Source of the DNA: an uncultured Bacteriovoracaceae bacterium
Lineage (GTDB): Bacteria > Bdellovibrionota > Bacteriovoracia > Bacteriovoracales > Bacteriovoracaceae
DNA: 64,000 nucleotides
Direction of reading: 5' to 3'
Assembly (NCBI GenBank): GCA_938034385.1
Contig: CALHLC010000030.1
Span: forward strand, 22,624 to 86,623
Under the pieces are notes generated by a model. The model did no database searches. It saw only the letters and a program-made list of their open reading frames with translations, and was not told the DNA's origin. Every line of letters starts with the position of its first letter. Position 1 is the first letter of the stretch. Both the position numbers and the translations under genes were made by a program. Positions 1-9,401 of the stretch are shown here, piece by piece.

Positions 1-360
1 TACATACTTCAACAATTGTGGAGAAGAGTAAGTGACATGGTTTAAATCATCATAAATAATTCTATATGGTGATAAATATTCGCCAGCTCTTTTAAGAGCT
101 AACTCTTCTTTAGTAAATTTGATCACTTTTTCTACTGATTCATTCGGACCTAATTTTTCAGCCATTTTTATTTTTTTGTTAAAATTAAGAAATTCTAGAT
201 AAATATCTAAAGAAGTATCATCTCCCTCGTTTTTTATAAGAGTTTTTAAAGTCATTGCTTCGTTTTCAATTGAAGCACTGTTTTGAACATTCATCTTAAT
301 AAATTTCGCATGAGCAATCGGTAATAAAAGAAATAAAACCAAAAACTTTTTAGCGTTCAT
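1..360 (-). CDS. exported hypothetical protein, 3' end cut by window edge
   Basis: An open frame runs from an ATG at 360 to the window edge, giving 120 residues without a stop. Residues 1-18 (MNAKKFLVLFLLLPIAHA) form a classical cleavable signal peptide ending in AHA, so the product is probably exported. The rest is charged and helical and I recognise no domain. The ATG overlaps the TAA stop of lon by one base (TAATG), which suggests translational coupling and a shared transcript. The function is unknown and the C-terminus lies outside the window. Confidence 0.7.
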   Translation of the reverse strand, partial: MNAKKFLVLFLLLPIAHAKFIKMNVQNSASIENEAMTLKTLIKNEGDDTSLDIYLEFLNFNKKIKMAEKLGPNESVEKVIKFTKEELALKRAGEYLSPYRIIYDDLNHVTYSSPQLLKYV

Positions 361-2885
361 TATTTTCTTTTTCTTGGGAATGCAATTTTCAAGACTTCAT
401 CAAAGTGCTTTACTGGATAAAACTTTAAACCTTTCCTATGTCTTTCAGGAACTTCTTTTAAATCTTTTTCATTACTAAATGGAAGTATTATCTCTTTTAA
501 TCCGGCTCTTTTAGCTGCAAGAACTTTTTCCTTAATCCCTCCAACAGGTAACACTTTTCCAGTTAGACTCAACTCTCCGGTCATGCCTAAAGTACTTCTA
601 ATTTTTTTCTTATTTGCAAGACTATACAGAGCAAGCGCCATAGTAATCCCTGCACTAGGACCGTCTTTAGGAGTTGCTCCAGCCGGTAGATGTAAGTGGA
701 CTTCATGATTTGCTAAAAAGTCAGCTCCTTCTTCATCTTCTACTTGAACCTTTTTGGACTTCACTTTGCTCTCTTCAGTTCCTTGTAATAAGGACTTCAC
801 ATAACTATAAGCTAGACTTGCAGATTCGTTCATAACATCACCAAGCTGGCCTGTTAGTTTAAACCCTTTTCCTAACAAAGGAATTGATTCTACATGCAAT
901 ATATCTCCACCATAAGCAGTCCAAGCAAGTCCTGTGACTACACCAGGACTTAAAGCCTTTTCTAGCTTTTCACTTTGAAACCTTTTAGGGCCAAGATATC
1001 CTTCGAGGTCTTTAATTTCAGGGCTAAACTTTTTAATTTTCTTTGATTTTCTTTTTACTTTTTCTAAAACAGCTACTCTACATAACTTTGCAACCACTTG
1101 TTCTAAACTTCTAACGCCTGCTTCTCTGGCGTAATCGTGAATTAACTGTTTAATTATAGTGGTTTTTAATTGGAACTCTTCTTTTTTAAGACCATGCTTT
1201 TTTAATTGCTTCGGAATTACCCACTTATTAGCAATTATCACTTTTTCTTCTAAAGTGTAGCCACTTAAAGTAATCAACTCCATCCTATCAAGCAAGGCCT
1301 CTGGAATTTCTCCTACATAATTTGCAGTTGCAATAAAGAGAACTTTTGATAAATCAAAAGGAAGATCTAAATAGTTATCAATAAATGTTTTATTTTGTTC
1401 TGGGTCTAAGACTTCTAATAAAGCTGAAGCCGGGTCACCTTGGTAAGACTGCCCAAGCTTATCTATTTCATCTAACATCAAGACAGGATTATTAACTTCT
1501 ACTCTTTTAAGTGCTTGTAATAGCTTCCCAGGCATTGCTCCTACATATGTTTTTCTATGCCCCTTGATCTCGGCCTCATCTCTCATACCACCAAGCGAGA
1601 AGCGGTAAAACTTTCGACCTAATGCTTTAGCAATACTCTGCCCCATAGAAGTCTTACCAACCCCTGGAGGACCAGCTAGACATAAAATAGTTCCATCATA
1701 ATCTGATTTAACTTTTCTAACAGCTAAAAACTCTAAAATTCTCTGCTTTGCTTTTTCTAATCCATAATGATCAGAATTTAATATCTTTTCAGCTTCTTCT
1801 ATATCTATATCTTTTTCTTCAGTCTTATCCCATGGGAGATCTACTATCCAATTTAAATATGTTCTCGTCACCGTATACTCAGGAGAAGTTTCCGGAATTG
1901 ATTCAAGACGCTCAAGTTCTTCTTTCGCTATTTTAACAACCTCTTCTGGAATATCTCTAGTTTCTAATTCTTCTTGGATCCTCTTTGCTTCTTTTGTTTT
2001 CTCATCATCATCTAATCCAAGCTCTCCCCTAATAATTTTTAATTGCTCTTTAAGATAATATTCTCTTTGGTATTTATTCACTTTATCATTTACTTCATCA
2101 GTAATTTTTTTCTGAATATCAGCAACATCTTTTTCTCTTCGTAAATAAACTAAAAGTTTTGCAAATCTTTTCTTTACTACTAAGGTCTCAAGGAAGTCTT
2201 GAGCCTCAAGTACATCTAACGATAAAGAAAATGCAACAAGGTCAGCCAGAGCTCCCGGTGATGGAGAATTTAGCATTGCCAATTTCATCTCTTCATTAAA
2301 ATAAGGATTTATCTCACTAAGTTTTTTTACCTGATTAATGACAGATCTCGTATAAGCATCTAATTCTTCATCTTGATTAAAAATATCATCATAAACTTCT
2401 GTCTTTGCTAAAATTAATGATGATGTATCCATAAACTTAGTAGCTCTATATCTTTTTAATCCATGAACTAATAAATTTACTGATCCATCTGGAAGCTTCA
2501 CTTTTTTTACAACTTTACAGATTACTCCAACTTTATATAAATCTTTAGATTTTACTTCAGAATTATCATCATCAGAAAACACATCTGTATTAAAATCTAA
2601 CTCTGGATTAAAGTCTCCATCGTCGAATTCTTCACCATCAATATCGTCGTCTTTAATTAATTCATCTTCTCTATATTTAACAAGATTCAAAGTTATATAG
2701 CCGACTTTAGAAACGTAATCATCTAGCTCTGAAGTATATTTATCTTCAGACATCACAACAGGAGCAATCATTCCTGGATAGATGGGAGTGTTCATTATTG
2801 GGATGACGACGCATTCAGATGGAATCTTAGCCGTTAAATCTTTTGGATTGTCATAACGCATGCTTATTGAATTATCATTACTCAT
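360..2885 (-). CDS. lon: ATP-dependent protease Lon
   Basis: This is an 841-residue LonA protease, which degrades damaged and regulatory proteins in the cytoplasm. An N-terminal substrate-binding domain (about 20-250) and a coiled-coil linker (about 250-340) come first. The AAA+ module has Walker A GPPGVGKT near residue 402 and Walker B LMLDEIDK near 470. The C-terminal Ser-Lys protease domain has the nucleophile in DGPSAGITM near 743 and the Lys in GGIKEKVLAAKRAG near 786. The length is slightly above the usual 780-820, explained by an acidic Asp/Glu-rich insertion at about residues 73-112 inside the N-domain. The start ATG at 2885 has an AGGTAT-like ribosome-binding site. It lies 45 bases downstream of the UvrA-like gene and may be co-transcribed with it. 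Confidence 0.97.
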   Translation of the reverse strand: MSNDNSISMRYDNPKDLTAKIPSECVVIPIMNTPIYPGMIAPVVMSEDKYTSELDDYVSKVGYITLNLVKYREDELIKDDDIDGEEFDDGDFNPELDFNTDVFSDDDNSEVKSKDLYKVGVICKVVKKVKLPDGSVNLLVHGLKRYRATKFMDTSSLILAKTEVYDDIFNQDEELDAYTRSVINQVKKLSEINPYFNEEMKLAMLNSPSPGALADLVAFSLSLDVLEAQDFLETLVVKKRFAKLLVYLRREKDVADIQKKITDEVNDKVNKYQREYYLKEQLKIIRGELGLDDDEKTKEAKRIQEELETRDIPEEVVKIAKEELERLESIPETSPEYTVTRTYLNWIVDLPWDKTEEKDIDIEEAEKILNSDHYGLEKAKQRILEFLAVRKVKSDYDGTILCLAGPPGVGKTSMGQSIAKALGRKFYRFSLGGMRDEAEIKGHRKTYVGAMPGKLLQALKRVEVNNPVLMLDEIDKLGQSYQGDPASALLEVLDPEQNKTFIDNYLDLPFDLSKVLFIATANYVGEIPEALLDRMELITLSGYTLEEKVIIANKWVIPKQLKKHGLKKEEFQLKTTIIKQLIHDYAREAGVRSLEQVVAKLCRVAVLEKVKRKSKKIKKFSPEIKDLEGYLGPKRFQSEKLEKALSPGVVTGLAWTAYGGDILHVESIPLLGKGFKLTGQLGDVMNESASLAYSYVKSLLQGTEESKVKSKKVQVEDEEGADFLANHEVHLHLPAGATPKDGPSAGITMALALYSLANKKKIRSTLGMTGELSLTGKVLPVGGIKEKVLAAKRAGLKEIILPFSNEKDLKEVPERHRKGLKFYPVKHFDEVLKIAFPRKRK

Positions 2886-2930
2886 AAATATACCTAGTTT
2901 ATATGTGCTTTTTCTTGTTACTAGAATAAT

Positions 2931-5513
2931 TCACCCAAGAAAACTTGTCTCTATCTTTCCCTGACTATTAAAAGAGATTTCATAGTCAGCAAAAAACAAG
3001 AATTCTTTATTGTGATCTAACAAGATAATAGTTGATCCTAGTAAGGATAAATCTTTGATAAATTGCCCAACTTTGTGAATCTCTAAGCTTGAGAGCCCAA
3101 AAGATAAGTTTTCCAAGATAATTACCTGATTCTTTTTATTCCCAATCAATTTTGAGAGCAAATATATTCTCTGCTTTTCCCCACCCGATAAACTCCCAAC
3201 CTTCCTATCAAGAGAGAGATAATCAAGGTTAAGTTTTTTGAAGTATTCATAAATACTTTTAAATTTCGGAGTCAAAGGAATTCTATCTAAAATTAATCCC
3301 ATAGGGTTAGCAAGAGCTTCAAAAATCGTTTGTTCACCATCTGTAATTTCAGCAAACTCAAGCTTAAGTCCCTTACCTTCACAGTCGTCACACTTCATTT
3401 TGATATCATCTAAATAAGGCATTTCAATTAACTCAAAGCCACTCCCTCCACAAGTCTCACATTGTCCCAATTTTGAGTTGGAAGAAAAGTGTCCTGTCTG
3501 GAGCCCCATAATTTTAGATATTTCTAAATTTGAATAATACTTTCTAACCACGTTTGATAAATCAGTTAAACTCCCAACTGATGACCTTCCTGTAAATCTA
3601 GTTAGGTTCGCATCAATTAATAAAATATCTGAAGGCAGGTTTTTAGGAAGACTTTTTATAATAGAAATATTAAATGGATTATTTAAGAGATTTTCGGAAT
3701 GTATTTCTTTATAAAGTTCATTAGCGAAAATATTTTTTATGATTAGAGATTTTCCTGAACCAGTCGGTCCTCTAACTAAGTTAAACGATGAGTTGGCTAT
3801 TTTAAATCCGCTATATTTCTTCTTATATACTTCAGTGTTTTTACATTGATAAAAATCACTTGTTTTATTTTTTTCTACTTTTTTTGCTTTAAATTTTCTA
3901 ACAGGCTTGTACTTGCCTACATGAGTAATCTCTCCTCCAAGAGGTCCAGCTCCTGGTCCAAGTAGGATAAGATGATCAGCACTTTTTTTTATGATTTCAG
4001 AATGTTCAACTACAACAACTGTATTGCCTTGAGCCTTAATAGCTTTGAGTCCTTCAATTAATTTTTTCTGTTGAGTTTCATCTAGCCCTATACTAGGTTC
4101 ATCAAAAACAAAAAGAGATCCAGTCCCATCAAATGATAAAAACTTCACTAATTGAATTCTTTGATACTCTCCAGCTGATAAACTTTTACTTTTTCTAAGC
4201 AATAATAAGTGTCCTAAGCCGATATCAACTGCTGTCTTTAAAATCGTTTGTACTCTCTTTATAATTAGTTTTGAAGAGTTAGATTGCCCTTTAAGTGTTC
4301 CAATTTTCTTTAAACATTCATCTAGTGAATAATTATGAAAATCTTTAATCGTAGAACCTGCAACTTTGTAATGAAAGTAAGTGTTTTCTATCCTGACCAT
4401 CTCACATTTTTCGCAATTCACTTCAACCTGAAGTTTTCTTAAAATTACTCTTACACCAGGTTTATATCTTTTTCGATTTAAGTAAGCTTCAATCTTATCA
4501 AACCCTACCCAATCACCACTACCCTTGTATAAAAGCTCCCAAAAATCATCTCCAAGATCAGAAATATTTTTACTAATACTAATCTTTTTCTTCTTTGCGG
4601 CCTTAATAAATTTAACTTCCAAAGGTTCATATCGCTTCAATCTAAATAATGTAACACCGCCTTCATTTATACTTTTATCAAAATCAGCAAGTTTTCTTTT
4701 TGTGATCTCTAATGTTGCTCCAAAGCCCTTGCATGCTGAACAAGCACCTAGAGCGTTAAATGGAGAAAAGAAGTTTTCGGATTTAAATAATTGCCCTTCA
4801 AAGTCACACTTTGGACATGTCTTATTGGAGATAACCTTAAATGACTTTAATTTCTTACCTTCCTTAGAATAATAAAGAGTTTCTATTTCATAACCTAGAG
4901 AATCTAGCTTTGATATTGATTTCCCTTTAATTCTTAAAATTTCAAAAAATGGATCCTGAACATCAAAAGAATGAATATCCCCATCTACATCACAACTCCT
5001 TGGAGGAAGAATTGATCTCCCTACTTTTTCAATGAAGTCTTTTTTCGAAATAAAAAAATGAATCTTCTCATCATCTTTCAGTTTCGTTTTTTTAGAAAAT
5101 TGTTCTGCTAAAGAACAACTCTTCAGTTCAACACTATGCTTCGGGCAATATTCATGTGCCATTTGATAAAAGAGTGACTGGATTAAGTGTGTCATCCCAA
5201 GACTATCGCTAACAGTTGCCCTCGCCCCTTTTACTGGATTAATCTGCTGTAATCCAAATACAGGTAAAACGGGTGATAACTTATCAACTTCAACACTTGA
5301 TGGCTTAGAGCTAAAAAAACTTAAGTTATTTGGGTAGCAATTCATCAGCCGTCGCTTTGATTCAGCAAGCAAAGTATGAAACGCTAAGGACGTTTTCCCG
5401 GAACCTGAAGGGCCTGCAAAACAAGTTATCTTCCCTATAGGAATCTTTAAATTTAGATTTTTTAAATTATTGACTCGCACACCTTTTAGATGAATATAAC
5501 TCTCTTTAGCCAT
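2931..5513 (-). CDS. UvrA-like ABC protein with degenerate second ATPase site
   Basis: This 860-residue UvrA-family protein is shorter than housekeeping UvrA (about 940). Walker A1 is GPSGSGKT at 34-41. A Cys4 zinc module near 234-258 is followed by the CEKC motif of the insertion. ABC signature LSAGEYQR lies near 445 and an intact Walker B1 VFDEPSIGLD near 468. The second half has Walker A2 GPTGSGKS near 585, a zinc module starting CETCGGSG near 686, and signature LSGGEKQR near 774. Its Walker B2 reads IILENLSFGL where UvrA has LDEPTTGL, so both acidic residues are changed. I think this is a UvrA paralogue rather than the excision-repair UvrA itself. Known UvrA2-type paralogues are linked to tolerance of DNA-damaging drugs, but the role here is unproven. 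Confidence 0.85.
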   Translation of the reverse strand: MAKESYIHLKGVRVNNLKNLNLKIPIGKITCFAGPSGSGKTSLAFHTLLAESKRRLMNCYPNNLSFFSSKPSSVEVDKLSPVLPVFGLQQINPVKGARATVSDSLGMTHLIQSLFYQMAHEYCPKHSVELKSCSLAEQFSKKTKLKDDEKIHFFISKKDFIEKVGRSILPPRSCDVDGDIHSFDVQDPFFEILRIKGKSISKLDSLGYEIETLYYSKEGKKLKSFKVISNKTCPKCDFEGQLFKSENFFSPFNALGACSACKGFGATLEITKRKLADFDKSINEGGVTLFRLKRYEPLEVKFIKAAKKKKISISKNISDLGDDFWELLYKGSGDWVGFDKIEAYLNRKRYKPGVRVILRKLQVEVNCEKCEMVRIENTYFHYKVAGSTIKDFHNYSLDECLKKIGTLKGQSNSSKLIIKRVQTILKTAVDIGLGHLLLLRKSKSLSAGEYQRIQLVKFLSFDGTGSLFVFDEPSIGLDETQQKKLIEGLKAIKAQGNTVVVVEHSEIIKKSADHLILLGPGAGPLGGEITHVGKYKPVRKFKAKKVEKNKTSDFYQCKNTEVYKKKYSGFKIANSSFNLVRGPTGSGKSLIIKNIFANELYKEIHSENLLNNPFNISIIKSLPKNLPSDILLIDANLTRFTGRSSVGSLTDLSNVVRKYYSNLEISKIMGLQTGHFSSNSKLGQCETCGGSGFELIEMPYLDDIKMKCDDCEGKGLKLEFAEITDGEQTIFEALANPMGLILDRIPLTPKFKSIYEYFKKLNLDYLSLDRKVGSLSGGEKQRIYLLSKLIGNKKNQVIILENLSFGLSSLEIHKVGQFIKDLSLLGSTIILLDHNKEFLFFADYEISFNSQGKIETSFLG

Positions 5514-5546
5514 ATTAGTATATCCAGTGTGCGAAGATTGTAAGTT

Positions 5547-5951
5547 CTATCTCTTAGAGAATTGAAATGATTTACGAGCTCCAGCAAGTCCGTATTTCTT
5601 TCTCTCAACTTTTCTAGCATCTCTAGTTAAAAATCCTGCTTTTTTAAGCTCGCCTCTATTTTCAGGATTAATTTTTTCTAATGCTCTAGCAATACCAAGT
5701 CTAATTGCTCCGGCCTGACCAGTAGATCCGCCACCTTTAACATTTACATTGATATCGTATTTTCCAGATAGTTCTAAAAGATTAATTGGCTGATTCACAA
5801 CATATCTACTTGTTGCTTTTGGAAAATAATTAACAAATTCTCTTTTATTAATAGTGATCTTTCCAGATCCTTCCTTAACATAAACTCTAGCAATAGAAGA
5901 TTTTCTTCTACCAACAGTATTTGTAAGATAAGTTTTTGTAACAGCGCTCAT
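5547..5951 (-). CDS. rpsI: 30S ribosomal protein S9
   Basis: This 134-residue protein shows the S9 hallmarks: an N-terminal [11 protein letters not shown] segment, the [19 protein letters not shown] core, and the basic C-terminal tail RKSFQFSKR whose last residues reach the P-site tRNA in known ribosomes. It lies 10 bases downstream of rplM, the standard L13-S9 operon. Nothing unusual is seen. Confidence 0.98.
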   Translation of the reverse strand: MSAVTKTYLTNTVGRRKSSIARVYVKEGSGKITINKREFVNYFPKATSRYVVNQPINLLELSGKYDINVNVKGGGSTGQAGAIRLGIARALEKINPENRGELKKAGFLTRDARKVERKKYGLAGARKSFQFSKR

Positions 5952-5961
5952 ATTTTAATTC

Positions 5962-6429
5962 CTATTTATTTTTATTATATCTATCTTCTAATTCAAAAGC
6001 CTGAGGTTCTTGAGCAGCATGCGTGTGCTCTGATCCTGCAAACAATCTTAATTTTTTCATTTGCTTTCTACCTAATGAATTTTTTCCAACCATACCTTTA
6101 ACAGCAAGTCTTAAAACTTCTTCAGGCTTTCTTTCCATCTGATCTTTAGCAGTTCTTTTTTTGATTCCACCAATATAACCAGTGTGCCAAAAATAAGTCT
6201 TCTTATCTAACTTATTTCCAGTAAATCTAAGTTTTTCACAGTTAGTAACAACAACAAAATCACCACAATCTAAGTTAGGTGAATAGTTTGGACTATTTTT
6301 ACCTCTTAGTATGTCAGCAATTTGAGTAGCAAGTCTTCCTACCACCTGATTTTGTGCATCTATATGAACCCATTTAGCGTTTTCGCTGGCTTCTTTAATA
6401 GTTGAATGTGTAGTGTTTTGAGTAAACAT
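5962..6429 (-). CDS. rplM: 50S ribosomal protein L13
   Basis: This 155-residue L13 contains the family core (WVHIDAQNQVVGRLATQIA, then GDFVVVTNCEKLRFTGNK and KTYFWHTGYIGG). An upstream in-frame TTG at 6441 is possible but unlikely. The ATG at 6429 has a GAGG ribosome-binding site seven bases before it, and the TTG would itself overlap that site. The gene heads the rplM-rpsI operon and has a clear promoter about 35-65 bases upstream. Confidence 0.97.
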   Translation of the reverse strand: MFTQNTTHSTIKEASENAKWVHIDAQNQVVGRLATQIADILRGKNSPNYSPNLDCGDFVVVTNCEKLRFTGNKLDKKTYFWHTGYIGGIKKRTAKDQMERKPEEVLRLAVKGMVGKNSLGRKQMKKLRLFAGSEHTHAAQEPQAFELEDRYNKNK

Positions 6430-6464
6430 AAATAACCTCAATAAATTTAAATCTAAGTTATGAA

Positions 6465-6493
6465 TATATAAACGTATTGGCCATCTAAGTCAA
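6465..6493 (-). promoter_or_regulatory. sigma-70-type promoter for rplM-rpsI
   Basis: On the minus strand, TTGACT (6493-6488) and TATATA (6470-6465) are separated by exactly 17 bases. This is a near-consensus housekeeping promoter that would start transcription about 28 bases before the rplM ATG. Confidence 0.7.
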
Positions 6494-6518
6494 TTTATTA
6501 ACACCAATGACGCAGGGC

Positions 6519-9401
6519 TTAAAAGAAGCCAATGCTTAAACGGAACTCTCCGGGTGATTCCTTTCCATAGGTCGTTGTTTTCCGCTTTAGCTTAATCCCA
6601 TAATCCAGATCTATTGTCCCAACAGGAGTCAGATACTTCAAAGAAATACCAACAGCTGTCCTGAGATTTAGTGGTCTGAAACTATCTAGTTGAATACTAC
6701 CAGCATCAAAGAACAAAGCTGCCGTAATGGCTTCAGTGAAAGCATAACGTGGTTCAATTTTTAAATTGGTCATATAGGCACTTCCTGAAATAGTTAACTC
6801 TTCAATATCTTGATTTAGATTTACCAAATTTATTTCACGCTCACTATAACCCCTAACAAGATCAACTCCACTTAATCGAAACCCCTTAATAGTAGGAATA
6901 AAACCTTCCATTTCAGTATTACCAAAACCATCAACCACCGTGTTTCCAGATGAATCTTTCTTAATATCATTTGCCCAGTTTTTTTCATACCCAAACGCGA
7001 GAGAACTAGCCAAATAAAACTTTTTCGTTATCGGATAATAAAATCTAGAACGTGTGACTAATTTACCAAAATTAATCTTGGGACGACATTGGATACTACT
7101 AGTAAAGCTACAGTTTTTATCTCCAACATCAGAGCCAAGAAAGGATTTTGAAACCTCGTAAGATAATTGAACGTGAAACCCTTTTTTAGGAAAAATGGGA
7201 TTATCTCTATAATCAAAAATCAAACTTGGAATAACACTTCCAATCCTAGACTTTCCATCCTTAGTAAAGCCCGAAAAGTATTGAGTAGAATTTTCTTGTT
7301 CAATCCATTCAAACTGATAAGTTCCAGTGAACGCTATATTAGGAGTAAAATTTCTTTTTATGGCATTGGAAACTCTAAAAATATTGGCATCAAAACTAAA
7401 TAGCCTCGACTTAGTAAAACTTAAACTTGAGAAATTATCCCAATTTGTCCCCAGAAAGTATGGATAGGTATATGCAGCTTTTAATTCATACTCAAGAAAC
7501 TTCTTAGGCTTTACCTTAACAGCAGGACTGACATTATTATTTATTTGAACTTGTTGCCTATATAGAGCTAAATTGCTTAAGTCCAATCGATAATTGGACC
7601 TGACTCCAACATCTAAAATTTGCCCCAACCCCATTATATTTTCTCTCAAAAACCTACTAGACAATTTTAAACCCAAGTCTGTTCTATAACCCGGTGACAA
7701 TTCCAACAAACCATATTTCTTCTCTTCAAGGTTAATAACAATATCAACATTTTTCTTATCTTCAGCTAACAGGACATTCACTTTATAATTTTTAAATAAG
7801 TTTAGATTCCCAACCCTTCTTCTTATCCTCTTTATCAAAGCAGGTGTTAGGGTCTGATTTTTCAAATCACTAAGAGTTTTCTCCAACATTACCTTTTTAG
7901 TTGCAACTAAACCTATATATGTAAATTTTCTTAGAACAATTTTTTCTCCAACATTAAAATTCATCTTAATATCAACTAAAGAATTATTAGGATTAAAGGT
8001 TACGACTTCTTTTTCACTACTTTCTAAAACTGAATAATAATAACCCTGATCAAGAAGATTCTTTTTAAAGTCTTTTAGGGCCTTACCAAAAACCAGTGGG
8101 TTAAAAATCTGATTCTTTTCATATTTATAAAACTTAAAAAAGTCTCCCAAAGTATTCTTGTTTTCATCTTTCACAAGAAAACTTCTCACCCTGGTTCGCA
8201 CCCCTTCTTCGATACTGTAAGCAATCTCGGCTTTTTTCTTATTTGTAATTATTTTAACCCTAGGTGTTAAAAAACCTGATTTAATATAGTGATTTCTTAA
8301 AATTTTCAGATAACTTTTAAAATATGATTCATCCCACAGATTTTCTGAGATCAGCAAAGACTTTGATTCAAAAAATAAATTACGCAAGACTCTATCTGAG
8401 TGAAACCTATTCCCCTTAAAACTTAAATCCGCTATTTTAAGTTTTTCTCCCTTTTTTAAAAATATTTTAATATGTTCTAAATCTTTATCTTCAAAGTCGA
8501 CTTCTCTCTCGAGTGTAAATTCCCTATTCGAATACCCTTCTTTTTCCAAGGCTTCAGAAATCACTTTCCTAATCAAATTTTCTGAAAATCCTCTTCCACT
8601 ATTTCTTAAATGCTTTCTAAGGTTTAGATACATCTTCTTCTTATCAAATTCGCCACCTTCATCAGAAACTTGCAATGCAACCCGCTTTAGACTTCCACAC
8701 TCTAACATAAAGCTGGAACTGTTTTTTAGTTGCTTAAAGACAGGCCTAGCAAAGTAATATCCTTGAGATGTTAAACCTTCTTCAACTTCATCTCTATATT
8801 TAGAAAACAACTCTCTATTAAAGGCCTTATGTTCTATTGGTTTAATGATCGACATAACAAAGTCATTTACTTTTTCATTACACCTAATAATCACTCCTGA
8901 AACTTTTCTTAACTGCCTTAAATCAACAACTACATCGATATCTACAGTTTGTTCTTGTTCTTTTAGATCATAATTTACCTCAGCCTCTTCATAGCCTTTA
9001 GAGATCAATTCTTTTTTTATTTTAACAATTGATTTTTGAAGCAAGGAAAGATTGTAATAGTCCTTCTCTTTCAGTTCGACCTTTCTTAAGAGTTTTTTCT
9101 TAAGACTGCTATTAGTCCCACTTATCTTTAAACCTCTAACTCTCTTTTTTTCTTTCAAAGATATAGTTAATTCATTTTTAATAATTTTGTATTGGAAGTT
9201 CCTATAATTGTTTTTACTAAAGTATAATTTAAATACAGACATGAAATCTTCAAAAGACGAATATTTCTTTATCAACTCACCTTTATTCTTCTCATAATAT
9301 GAACAAGATTTTTGTCCGTCACAATAAACACTTACTCTTTTTATTTCAAAAGCATGTGCTCCATTTATAAACATAACAACGATTATTAATAACCACCTCA
9401 T
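6519..9401 (-). CDS. tamA: Omp85-family outer-membrane assembly protein (TamA-like)
   Basis: This 960-residue protein has an N-terminal signal peptide ending near GAHA, a long periplasmic region with POTRA-like repeats (to about 570), and a C-terminal Omp85 beta-barrel. The barrel has the loop-6 motif GVDLVRGYSERE and ends in FRLSIGFF, the expected terminal-aromatic beta-signal. The start is placed at ATG 9401, which overlaps the tamB stop (ATGA) and has AGGTGG eight bases upstream; a GTG at 9413 is an alternative. Position directly after tamB argues for TamA, but the protein is far longer than E. coli TamA (577 residues) and closer in size to BamA. It probably inserts proteins or lipids into the outer membrane together with TamB. 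Confidence 0.85.
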   Translation of the reverse strand: MRWLLIIVVMFINGAHAFEIKRVSVYCDGQKSCSYYEKNKGELIKKYSSFEDFMSVFKLYFSKNNYRNFQYKIIKNELTISLKEKKRVRGLKISGTNSSLKKKLLRKVELKEKDYYNLSLLQKSIVKIKKELISKGYEEAEVNYDLKEQEQTVDIDVVVDLRQLRKVSGVIIRCNEKVNDFVMSIIKPIEHKAFNRELFSKYRDEVEEGLTSQGYYFARPVFKQLKNSSSFMLECGSLKRVALQVSDEGGEFDKKKMYLNLRKHLRNSGRGFSENLIRKVISEALEKEGYSNREFTLEREVDFEDKDLEHIKIFLKKGEKLKIADLSFKGNRFHSDRVLRNLFFESKSLLISENLWDESYFKSYLKILRNHYIKSGFLTPRVKIITNKKKAEIAYSIEEGVRTRVRSFLVKDENKNTLGDFFKFYKYEKNQIFNPLVFGKALKDFKKNLLDQGYYYSVLESSEKEVVTFNPNNSLVDIKMNFNVGEKIVLRKFTYIGLVATKKVMLEKTLSDLKNQTLTPALIKRIRRRVGNLNLFKNYKVNVLLAEDKKNVDIVINLEEKKYGLLELSPGYRTDLGLKLSSRFLRENIMGLGQILDVGVRSNYRLDLSNLALYRQQVQINNNVSPAVKVKPKKFLEYELKAAYTYPYFLGTNWDNFSSLSFTKSRLFSFDANIFRVSNAIKRNFTPNIAFTGTYQFEWIEQENSTQYFSGFTKDGKSRIGSVIPSLIFDYRDNPIFPKKGFHVQLSYEVSKSFLGSDVGDKNCSFTSSIQCRPKINFGKLVTRSRFYYPITKKFYLASSLAFGYEKNWANDIKKDSSGNTVVDGFGNTEMEGFIPTIKGFRLSGVDLVRGYSEREINLVNLNQDIEELTISGSAYMTNLKIEPRYAFTEAITAALFFDAGSIQLDSFRPLNLRTAVGISLKYLTPVGTIDLDYGIKLKRKTTTYGKESPGEFRLSIGFF

